Source: an uncultured Bacteroidales bacterium
Lineage (GTDB): Bacteria; Bacteroidota; Bacteroidia; Bacteroidales; Bacteroidaceae
DNA: 39,947 bases
NCBI GenBank assembly: GCA_902785075.1
Contig: CACZXN010000033.1
Coordinates: 1-39,947 of the forward strand
Direction of reading: 5' to 3'
The stretch's first letter is position 1. Each line of letters begins with the position of its first letter. The notes below the pieces were generated by a model. That model saw only the letters and a program-made list of their open reading frames with translations, was not told the origin of the DNA and searched no databases. This document shows positions 33,508 through 39,947 of this stretch, in pieces. Both the position numbers and the translations under genes were made by a program.

Positions 33508-34334
33508 TCTGATTGGTCTGTTAGTAATGATTTATCTATCTCTGTAAACCTTGAAAATCGGCATCCGTCACGTTCAATCGTTTCGAAGAACATCTTCTCA
33601 GGACGAACCCAGTAATGCCTGTCACCATATAGGGATTGATAGACCACCATCCGCTCTTGCGTCTCTGAATCGAAAGCCGTGTGGATAAAACGGTACAAAC
33701 CACCCTTGAAATGTCTGAAATAACGAATGCTATCTGCCGGTAAAGGATATTCCGTCAACAGCTTTTCCACTAATGGAACATACCAAGAACGGACTTCTTC
33801 AGCAGTGGGTGTGTGACAGCCTGGAAAATGGAACGACCGATTGTAATGCTCCAAAAACACGGGTTCGAAGTGAGCCAATGTATCCTTCTCGCCAAACAAG
33901 CCCCAGATGCGGTCTATGTAGTAAGGGTTGCAGCAATCGAACTGCGAAACCTCCAGTTCGGCAAATTCCTCAATCAACGGCTCGTCAATCGTGAAATCCT
34001 GCTTGCCATCCTTTCGAGGCGACTTATACTGATGCACACCAATACGTCGCTTCAGAAACTCCGTCATCTGAAAATGCGGATTGCCAAGCAAAGCTGGTAA
34101 ACCAACGATGGGAGCTAACAGCTGAGCATAGAATGCACCACAGCTATTACCTACCAACAGGTCAGGATGCTCGCGGTCAATCAACTCTCGGATAGAGCCA
34201 ATTGCTGCCTTCGGATGAATCGGCAAGTCGGGTGTTAGCACCTCTGCCCTACCCTCAAAAGCCTCACGCAAAGAAAGCGCTGGAACACATTCCCCACTTG
34301 CAAAGAACCCATGAAGAAATAAAATCTTTCTCAT
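33504..34334 (-). CDS. YqiA/UPF0227-like esterase fused to DUF1653
   Basis: A 276-residue cytoplasmic protein of two parts. Residues 1-~190 are an alpha/beta hydrolase of the YqiA/YcfP type: FLHGFFAS near the N-terminus, nucleophile Ser64 in VGNSCGAF, Asp in FGEKDTL and His in FPGCHTPT. Family members cut carboxylic esters; the natural substrate is unsettled. Residues ~207-266 match DUF1653 (FRHFKGGLYRFIHTA, VVYQSLYGDRHYWVRP, MFF), a small domain usually found alone. The fusion suggests that the two act on one substrate. It is first in a unit with the GNAT gene and is preceded by a 14-base palindrome. Confidence 0.85.
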   Translation of the reverse strand: MRKILFLHGFFASGECVPALSLREAFEGRAEVLTPDLPIHPKAAIGSIRELIDREHPDLLVGNSCGAFYAQLLAPIVGLPALLGNPHFQMTEFLKRRIGVHQYKSPRKDGKQDFTIDEPLIEEFAELEVSQFDCCNPYYIDRIWGLFGEKDTLAHFEPVFLEHYNRSFHFPGCHTPTAEEVRSWYVPLVEKLLTEYPLPADSIRYFRHFKGGLYRFIHTAFDSETQERMVVYQSLYGDRHYWVRPEKMFFETIERDGCRFSRFTEIDKSLLTDQSE

Positions 34335-34352
34335 CGTATGGCTTAAATTGAA

Positions 34353-34366
34353 TTTACAATCGTAAA
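34353..34366. promoter_or_regulatory. Palindrome TTTACAATCGTAAA before the esterase gene
   Basis: Reverse complement of the 32971-32984 site, with identical arms. It is 19-32 bases upstream of the 34334 start codon and overlaps an ATATTTAC sequence that may be the -7 region. Confidence 0.5.
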
Positions 34367-34414
34367 TATCCGCTTTTTCAATTTATCATAGCGAACCGCT
34401 AACTATATAATCAA

Positions 34415-35824
34415 CTATTCCCAACATTCGAGTTCGTGCTCTATCTCGGGCAGCTGACTGCGATGGAAGGTAGGCTCTTTGATGCCTTGACGTTTCTGCT
34501 GACGATAATCGTCGAGCAGACGGAAGGCATAACGGCCTAAGAGCATTATGGCAACGAGGTTGCAGGCTGTAAGGAACGCCATGAAGAAATCGACGAGGTT
34601 CCATACGAGTTCGAAGCTGGCAATTGCCCCAAACATGACCATAACGCCTGCTGAGAGTATTCGGTAAGCGGTCATGACCTTTGTGTTTGAAGTGATGAAG
34701 CGAATGTTGGCTTCACCATAATAATAATTACCGATGATGCTGGAGAAGGCAAATAGGAAGATTGCAATCGCTATGAAAGTAGGACCTGCAGACCCGATTT
34801 CTTGTTGAAGGGCTGACTGCGTGAGAGCAATTCCCTTGAGTTCGGGTACTTGATAGAGACCGCTGACGAGGATGATGAAAGCTGTGCATGAGCAGACAAG
34901 CAACGTATCGGTAAAAACACCAAGTGCTTGTATCAGTCCTTGCTTTACAGGATGGGTAGTTGCGGCTGTGGCTGCTACATTAGGTGCACTACCCTCGCCT
35001 GCTTCGTTTGAGAAGAGTCCACGTTTTACACCATTCATGATAGTTGCTCCGATTCCTCCTCCGGCTATCTGTTCGATGCCGAATGCATCAAGCACAATTA
35101 CTTTCATGATTTGAGGAATCAGGTCGATGTTCATCACGATTATTACAACGGCGAGTATCACATAACCGACTGCCATAACAGGCACTAGAATAGAACTGAC
35201 GCGTGCAATTCGTTGTATGCCTCCAAACACGATAGAAAGGGCTGTTACGGACAAAAAGATACCTACCAGCAAGGGTGACCACCCGAAGGCTTCCTCCATA
35301 GCTCCACAGATGGTGCTGGCTTGTACGGAGTTGTTTGAGAGACCAAACTGAAGGGTGATCAGTATGGCAAACAACACAGCCATCCATCGCTGATGCAATC
35401 CTCGCTGGATATAGTATGCAGGACCTCCGATGAACGAATCTTTATGCTTCTGCTTGAACAACTGAGCAAGGGTAGATTCGACAAAAGCGGTTGCCGAACC
35501 AATCAAAGCAATAATCCACATCCAGAACACGGCTCCGGGTCCTCCGATTGAGATCGCCGTAGCCACACCTGCCAGGTTGCCTGTACCGACACGAGTCGCT
35601 ACACTCACAGCAAATGCTTGGAAGGGTGAGATGTGTTTCTGACCTTTAGGGGTGGAACCTATGGCTGACTCGGTAAGCAGACGCAACATCTCGCCCACCA
35701 TGCGGAACTGCACGAAACGGGTGCGCCACGTAAACCATATCCCACAGCCTACTAACACAAAAATGAGGACATAGCCCCACACGGCATCGTTTATTTGATT
35801 AATCCAGTTATTCAGTTCGTCCAT
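34415..35824 (-). CDS. Sodium:alanine (AGCS family) symporter
   Basis: A 469-residue inner-membrane carrier with about eleven hydrophobic segments. The conserved GTGNLAGVATAISIGGPGAVFWMW and GGPAYYIQRG stretches and the GLFSNEAGEGSAPN loop identify the alanine/glycine:cation symporter family, which takes up Ala or Gly with Na+. The ATG at 35824 is used; a TTG just before it gives one more codon but is unlikely. Upstream lie AT-rich repeats (35826-35870) with no clear promoter, and uvrA ends 65 bases away, so it could be read from uvrA. A short hairpin TAGCG-AAC-CGCTA at 34389-34401 follows the stop. Confidence 0.92.
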   Translation of the reverse strand: MDELNNWINQINDAVWGYVLIFVLVGCGIWFTWRTRFVQFRMVGEMLRLLTESAIGSTPKGQKHISPFQAFAVSVATRVGTGNLAGVATAISIGGPGAVFWMWIIALIGSATAFVESTLAQLFKQKHKDSFIGGPAYYIQRGLHQRWMAVLFAILITLQFGLSNNSVQASTICGAMEEAFGWSPLLVGIFLSVTALSIVFGGIQRIARVSSILVPVMAVGYVILAVVIIVMNIDLIPQIMKVIVLDAFGIEQIAGGGIGATIMNGVKRGLFSNEAGEGSAPNVAATAATTHPVKQGLIQALGVFTDTLLVCSCTAFIILVSGLYQVPELKGIALTQSALQQEIGSAGPTFIAIAIFLFAFSSIIGNYYYGEANIRFITSNTKVMTAYRILSAGVMVMFGAIASFELVWNLVDFFMAFLTACNLVAIMLLGRYAFRLLDDYRQQKRQGIKEPTFHRSQLPEIEHELECWE

Positions 35825-35825
35825 C

Positions 35826-35870
35826 AATAATAATGTATAATGTAATATATAATGTATAATTTATAATCGG
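35826..35870. repeat. AT-rich TATAATGTA-type repeats before the symporter
   Basis: Several near copies of TATAATGTA/ATATAATGTA in a 45-base stretch between uvrA and the symporter gene. Comparable AT-only repeats occur at 14010-14048. They resemble leader sequences common in Bacteroidales but have no known function here. Confidence 0.4.
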
Positions 35871-35888
35871 AAGAATGGAATTAGATGC

Positions 35889-38768
35889 TTACAAATACTG
35901 CCAAGTATAGCCGTTACGACTTTTACGGATGTCGTCGATGGTTCCCTGGGCTACAATCTGCCCTCCATCGGTTCCTCCTTCTGGTCCCATATCAATGACG
36001 TAGTCGGCTTGACTGATGACATCGAGGTTGTGTTCAATCACGATTACCGTGTTGCCCTTTGCCACCAATCGGTTGAGCACAGACATCAAAGCCTTGATAT
36101 CTTCGAAATGGAGTCCTGTTGTGGGTTCGTCGAGAATATAGAGGGTATTTCCGGTATCCTTGCGACTGAGTTCGGTTGCAAGCTTCACACGTTGACTTTC
36201 GCCTCCAGAGAGTGTCGATGAGGGTTGTCCGAGTTTGATGTATCCCAGCCCTACCTCTTGAATGACCTTAATCTTATTGAGGATGTTGGGTTGGTTCTCA
36301 AAGAATTCGACCGCATGATTGATGGTCATATCGAGCACGTCAGCGATGGACTTCCCCTTGAACTTTACCTCGCAGGTCTCACGATTGTAGCGCTTGCCGT
36401 GACACACCTCGCATGGGGTCAACACGTCGGGCAGGAAATTCATCGCGATGGTCTTGTAGCCATTTCCTCCGCATGCCTCACATCGACCTCCTGCTACGTT
36501 GAACGAGAATCGACCTGGCTTATAGCCTCGAAGAATGGCTTCGGGCAGTTTGACAAACAAGTCGCGTATATCGCTAAACACACCCGTATAGGTGGCAGGA
36601 TTGCTGCGTGGTGTGCGTCCGATAGGCGATTGGTCAACAGTCACCACCTTATTGATATAATCAAGTCCCTCGACTGCTTCATAGGCGAGAGGAGCTTTGA
36701 GCGAACGATAGAGATGCTGACTGAGTATGGGTTGCAGCGTATCGTTGATAAGGGTGGATTTACCGCTTCCACTCACTCCTGTCACACAAATCAGTTTACG
36801 AAGAGGAAACGAAACGGATACATTCTTCAGATTGTTACCGTGACAGCCTGAAAGCGAAAGAACCGCCTCTTGAGGCACCCGAGACTTTTGGGACTTACTC
36901 AATGCTTTTGTTGAATTTACGTCGTTTGTCGCATTTGCCTGAATTGCCTCTTTCTGCTCATTCGAATCGTGTGGCATCTTCAAGTATCGGGCAGTCAGCG
37001 TGTCGGTCTTGAGAAGGTCCTCAGGCGTTCCTTGAAACATCACTTCCCCACCCTTTCTTCCTGCTAAAGGTCCCATATCGATGATATAGTCGGCTGCGAG
37101 CATCATATCTTTATCATGCTCCACCACGATAACTGTATTGCCCTCATCGCGCAACATCTTCAGCGAGTCGATGAGTCGTTGATTGTCGCGTTGATGCAGA
37201 CCGATGCTTGGTTCGTCGAGGATGTAGAGCACATTCACGAGTTTGGCACCTATCTGAGTAGCCAGACGGATTCGTTGGCTCTCACCACCCGACAGACTCA
37301 TCGTACTGCGGTTGAGCGACAGATAGTCGAGTCCCACATCGAGAAGGAACTGCAGTCGGCTCTTGATTTCCTTCAATATCTCTGCCGCAATCTGCTGCTG
37401 TTTGTTTGAAAGCCTATCGTTCACATTATCCACCCATTCGTACAAGTCTTTCAGGTCCATCGTGGCTAGCTCGTAGATGGTCTTGCCTGCAAATCGATAA
37501 CTCATTGCTTCCTGATTGAGCCGTGAGCCTCCACACTCGGGACATACGGTGATGCTGTCGAACGAATCTGCCCATCGCTGTGCCTGGGTGGAATTCTCGC
37601 TTTCGCGCAACTGATTGATATAGCGTCCCAACCCATCATAGGTGGTGTAGAAGTCGTTCGTTTGATGAATCAATGCTGCAGGGATGCGGATGCGTTCGTT
37701 ACAACCGAATATCAGGTCGTGAATCACCTCATCGGGCAGGTTAGAAACTGGTGTGTGGATATCTTGCTCGTAGTGCTCAAGTACCGCCTGAACTTGCCAG
37801 AAAATCATCGTGTTGCGATATTTCCCAAGCGGAGCAAGTGCCCCCTCATAGACAGAAAGTGACTTGTCGGGAATGATTTTGTCTTTATCGATAAGGCTGA
37901 TATACCCCAATCCTTTACAACACGGACATGCTCCCTGTGGTGAGTTGAATGAGAAGTTGTTGGGAGCTGGGTCGTGGTAGCTGATTCCTGTTGTAGGACA
38001 CATGAGTCGGCGTGAGTAGTAACGAATGTCGCCTTCCTCCTTCGAAGCTGTAGCATCGAAAATCATGATGAGTCCCTCACCCAGATTCATCGCAGTAGCT
38101 ACACTCTTAGCCAGTCGTTCTGCGTCTTTGGTGCTGACAGCTAAACGGTCGACCACCACTTCGATGTTGTGGTTCTTATAGCGATCTACACGCATATCGG
38201 GAGTCATTTCGCACACCTCTCCATCAATCCGCACATGCAGATAGCCTTTCTTCATTAGGCTCTCAAACAAATCACGATAATGCCCCTTACGACTACGCAC
38301 CACAGGAGCAAGGATATAGATGCGGCGCCCTTCGTAGCGTGAAAGAATCAGGTCGAGAATCTGTTCCTCTGTATATTTCACCATCTTCTCACCTGTAGCA
38401 TAGCTATATGCGTCAGCTGCACGCGCAAACAACAATCGGAGGTAGTCGTACACCTCCGTCACAGTACCTACCGTACTACGAGGATTCTTGTTTGTGGTTT
38501 TCTGCTCGATGCTGATAACAGGACTCAGCCCTGTAATCTTGTCAACCTCAGGTCGTTGCATCCCTCCCAAGAAGTTACGCACATAGGCAGAGAAAGTCTC
38601 GATATATCTGCGTTGACCTTCAGCAAAGATGGTGTCGAATGCCAAACTAGACTTACCGCTACCACTCAATCCAGTGATAACGGTAAGGCTGTTTCGAGGT
38701 ATTTTTACATCAACATTCTTGAGGTTATGTACCTTCGCTCCATAAACCTCAATCCATTCATTCATCAT
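35889..38768 (-). CDS. uvrA: Excinuclease ABC subunit A
   Basis: A 959-residue DNA-damage sensor for nucleotide excision repair that loads UvrB. Walker A motifs are GLSGSGKSS (Lys39) and GVSGSGKST (Lys670); signature motifs SLSGGESQRIRLA and TLSGGESQRVKLA belong to the two ABC halves, with Walker B VLYILDEPSIG and TLYILDEPTTG. Zinc-binding cysteines are in CPCCKG, CPECGG and CEACGG...CEVCHG. All modules of a full UvrA are present and the length is normal. A Lys/Ser-rich insert at ~615-640 separates the halves. Two adjacent ATGs (38768, 38765) are possible starts; both overlap the end of the T9SS-tail gene by several bases, so the two are translationally coupled. Confidence 0.97.
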   Translation of the reverse strand: MMNEWIEVYGAKVHNLKNVDVKIPRNSLTVITGLSGSGKSSLAFDTIFAEGQRRYIETFSAYVRNFLGGMQRPEVDKITGLSPVISIEQKTTNKNPRSTVGTVTEVYDYLRLLFARAADAYSYATGEKMVKYTEEQILDLILSRYEGRRIYILAPVVRSRKGHYRDLFESLMKKGYLHVRIDGEVCEMTPDMRVDRYKNHNIEVVVDRLAVSTKDAERLAKSVATAMNLGEGLIMIFDATASKEEGDIRYYSRRLMCPTTGISYHDPAPNNFSFNSPQGACPCCKGLGYISLIDKDKIIPDKSLSVYEGALAPLGKYRNTMIFWQVQAVLEHYEQDIHTPVSNLPDEVIHDLIFGCNERIRIPAALIHQTNDFYTTYDGLGRYINQLRESENSTQAQRWADSFDSITVCPECGGSRLNQEAMSYRFAGKTIYELATMDLKDLYEWVDNVNDRLSNKQQQIAAEILKEIKSRLQFLLDVGLDYLSLNRSTMSLSGGESQRIRLATQIGAKLVNVLYILDEPSIGLHQRDNQRLIDSLKMLRDEGNTVIVVEHDKDMMLAADYIIDMGPLAGRKGGEVMFQGTPEDLLKTDTLTARYLKMPHDSNEQKEAIQANATNDVNSTKALSKSQKSRVPQEAVLSLSGCHGNNLKNVSVSFPLRKLICVTGVSGSGKSTLINDTLQPILSQHLYRSLKAPLAYEAVEGLDYINKVVTVDQSPIGRTPRSNPATYTGVFSDIRDLFVKLPEAILRGYKPGRFSFNVAGGRCEACGGNGYKTIAMNFLPDVLTPCEVCHGKRYNRETCEVKFKGKSIADVLDMTINHAVEFFENQPNILNKIKVIQEVGLGYIKLGQPSSTLSGGESQRVKLATELSRKDTGNTLYILDEPTTGLHFEDIKALMSVLNRLVAKGNTVIVIEHNLDVISQADYVIDMGPEGGTDGGQIVAQGTIDDIRKSRNGYTWQYL

Positions 38769-39471
38769 ATTCTTTCCATCCCTTCAGCACATTGATAGCT
38801 TTCTTGATGTTGTATTTGGTTCCGTCACTTCCTGTAGCAGTCAGATGCAGGAAATAGACACCATCCTTCACATACTTCCCATTCTGTCGGCCGTCCCAAC
38901 CTTTATCGACATTCGAGAGGTCGAAACTATAAACCTTTTGGCCCCAACGATTCACAATCGTGCCCGACATCTGCACAATCGACTGATAGGTCACTTCGAA
39001 TTTGTCGTTTATCATATCGCCATTCGGAGAAAAGCCATCAGGACAAGAGAGTTTCGACGTAGTGATATTGATTTTGAACTCGTCCGATTCGTACTCGATA
39101 TCCTCCTCGTCAGTCTTCGAGAAAGTGACAAACAGCTTGATGGTATAAGCTCCTGAACTTTCGAGCGTATAGGTAGTATTCTCCTCAAAACGATCCAGGA
39201 TAGGTTTTGCCTCCCCGTCTTTCGCATTAAAGAGTTTCCATTCACATTTCGACACCCATCCGACATTATCCTCCAGATTGGCGAACATCTTGATTTCCAA
39301 AGGCGCATTTGCCGTCTGTTCTTCGCCTGGAGACATTTCAACATTGGTGACGTTCGGAAGGTCGTTCACGATTTCTGTAACAGAGAAAGTCACAGTCGGT
39401 TCGGCTGTCTGCGCAAAACAACATAGGCAACCAGCCACGAATGCTATGATAGATGCTTTGATTCGTTTCAT
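38758..39471 (-). CDS. Secreted protein with gliding-motility/T9SS type B C-terminal domain
   Basis: The ATG at 39471 gives a signal peptide MKRIKASIIAFVAGCLCCFAQ; the frame is open to 39585 but that part lies upstream of the promoter. The mature protein has a PKD-like beta-sandwich at ~40-140 (VTFSVTEIVNDLP, YTLESSGAYTIKLFV) and then the type B sorting domain at ~145-235 (SCPDGFSPNGDMINDKFEV, IVNRWGQKVYSFD, KDGVYFLHLTATG). Such tails target proteins through T9SS to the surface or medium; carriers are often adhesins, but at 237 residues this is small and has no enzyme motif. It precedes and overlaps uvrA, an unusual partner. Confidence 0.88.
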   Translation of the reverse strand: MKRIKASIIAFVAGCLCCFAQTAEPTVTFSVTEIVNDLPNVTNVEMSPGEEQTANAPLEIKMFANLEDNVGWVSKCEWKLFNAKDGEAKPILDRFEENTTYTLESSGAYTIKLFVTFSKTDEEDIEYESDEFKINITTSKLSCPDGFSPNGDMINDKFEVTYQSIVQMSGTIVNRWGQKVYSFDLSNVDKGWDGRQNGKYVKDGVYFLHLTATGSDGTKYNIKKAINVLKGWKEYDE

Positions 39472-39486
39472 ATTTATATATTTGTG

Positions 39487-39494
39487 CAAAGGTA
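39487..39494 (-). promoter_or_regulatory. -7 element of the T9SS-tail protein promoter
   Basis: TACCTTTG on the minus strand, 16 bases before the ATG at 39471. The -33 position holds ATTG inside TCAATTG heptad repeats, so the promoter and the repeats overlap. Confidence 0.5.
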
Positions 39495-39497
39495 CAA

Positions 39498-39532
39498 AAT
39501 AATTGACAATTGACAATTGATAAATGATAATT
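39498..39532 (-). repeat. Heptad TCAATTG repeats upstream of the T9SS-tail gene
   Basis: Read on the minus strand: TCATTTA, TCAATTG, TCAATTG, TCAATTA in a strict 7-base period. Related heptads occur at 22285-22310, 28789-28809 and 39675-39692. Confidence 0.55.
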
Positions 39533-39585
39533 ATTTTCGTTTTATGATTATATAACGTGTAGAATCCGTCTTTTATTGCAACCAA

Positions 39586-39853
39586 AAACGAAAAAACAGG
39601 AGGATATATTAATACCTTCCAAATATTTGAGGCAGAAAGTTTAAATTTTATGGTTTAAAGTTGAGGTCAGTTGATATAGTTGATAGTTGAAAGTACCATT
39701 TCTTTTTTTCCTTAATCTTATTTATTTCCCCCTAAGGGAAAAATTGCAGCCCCTAGGGGAAAATTAAATCTGTCTTAAGACGGAACATTGGTTCAACCCA
39801 ATAAAATATCATACAAAATCCATATCGAAGGGACAAGGGGACAAGCTTTGAAG
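39586..39853. other. Intergenic stretch with stacked palindromes next to an IS end
   Basis: No gene seen. It holds TCAACTA heptads (39675-39692, minus strand) and two similar palindromic blocks, CCCCTAAGGG (39729-39738) and CCCCTAGGGG (39750-39759), each followed by AAAATT-like sequence. A perfect 10-base palindrome GTCTTAAGAC follows at 39772-39781. The IS3-type end begins at 39854. Confidence 0.45.
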
Positions 39854-39947
39854 TGAACCCCAAAGTTTGGACAGTTAAACAATCGAAGCTGTAAGCATCT
39901 TCCTGTATTGTACGGGCGACATGCCATTAAGCCTCAGTTTTATTCTC
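39854..39947 (-). mobile_element. End of an IS3-family (IS150-like) insertion sequence
   Basis: A terminal repeat beginning TGAACCCCAAAGTTTGGACA lies just past the transposase stop, as in IS150-group elements, which start with TG and end with CA. The element continues beyond the window, so its other end and target duplication cannot be checked. Confidence 0.75.
39875..39947 (-). CDS. IS3-family transposase (OrfB/integrase core), C-terminal fragment
   Basis: The last 23 codons read RIKLRLNGMSPVQYRKMLTA and a few more residues before TAA at 39875-39877. This is the characteristic C-terminus of IS3-family OrfB transposases (NKRIKxKLxGxSPVQYR), a DDE enzyme that joins the circular IS intermediate to new targets. 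Everything upstream, including the catalytic residues, is outside the window, so whether the copy is intact is unknown. Confidence 0.8.
   Translation of the reverse strand, partial: RIKLRLNGMSPVQYRKMLTASIV

Noticed and set aside
34389-34401. Short hairpin TAGCG-AAC-CGCTA after the symporter gene as a terminator
   Set aside because: Only five pairs and no T run on the minus strand; too weak to call.

Overview
The window looks like chromosomal DNA of a Bacteroidales bacterium, most like Prevotella/Segatella. The evidence is Bacteroidetes-type promoters (TTTG, about 20 bases, TAnnTTTG) before many genes, weak Shine-Dalgarno sequences, secreted proteins with type IX secretion (T9SS) tails, a GH10 xylanase with CBM6 modules, and Bacteroidales-specific families (DUF4199, and probably DUF6452 and DUF6048). 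The genus is inferred; there is no rRNA here.

Layout. 1-1004 (-): 3'-truncated Fic/DUF4172 protein whose promoter is flanked by two copies of one palindrome. 1220-3940 (-): pyruvate phosphate dikinase, divergent from 4110-7573 (+), a TPR sensor histidine kinase followed closely by a CapA-like/NlpC-P60 fusion. 7763-11591 (+): a CotH-type T9SS-secreted surface protein split in two frames by a 7-base tandem duplication. 11659-12825 (+): a lipoprotein tyrosine phosphatase, convergent with an EamA transporter (12828-13763, -). A largely empty stretch of about 0.7 kb follows, then an M15 peptidase (14527-15285, -).

15532-24515 (+) is a long co-directional run: xylanase, ruvC, DUF4199, GT2 glycosyltransferase, a DUF6452-like lipoprotein, a DUF6048-like protein, mntP, apbE, and, after a new promoter, a small secreted protein and a Bcp peroxiredoxin. 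A two-way terminator separates it from a 1228-aa secreted protein of unknown function (24654-28340, -). An MFS transporter (28813-30006, +) is convergent with a minus-strand block at 30018-34334: esterase-DUF1653 fusion, GNAT, Fe-S flavoprotein, beta-carbonic anhydrase, second Fe-S flavoprotein, acyltransferase. The block has the same 14-base palindrome before its first and third genes. Then come an AGCS symporter, uvrA and a T9SS type-B-tail protein (34415-39471, -). The right edge holds the 3' end of an IS3-family transposase and its terminal repeat.

Most of the window is ordinary core and accessory chromosome. No CRISPR array, tRNA, rRNA or prophage is visible. The points most worth a second look are the CotH reading-frame switch, the doubled operators at the fic promoter, the shared palindrome in the flavoprotein/esterase block, and several unusual domain fusions. 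Function statements rest on motifs read by eye; no database search was run.
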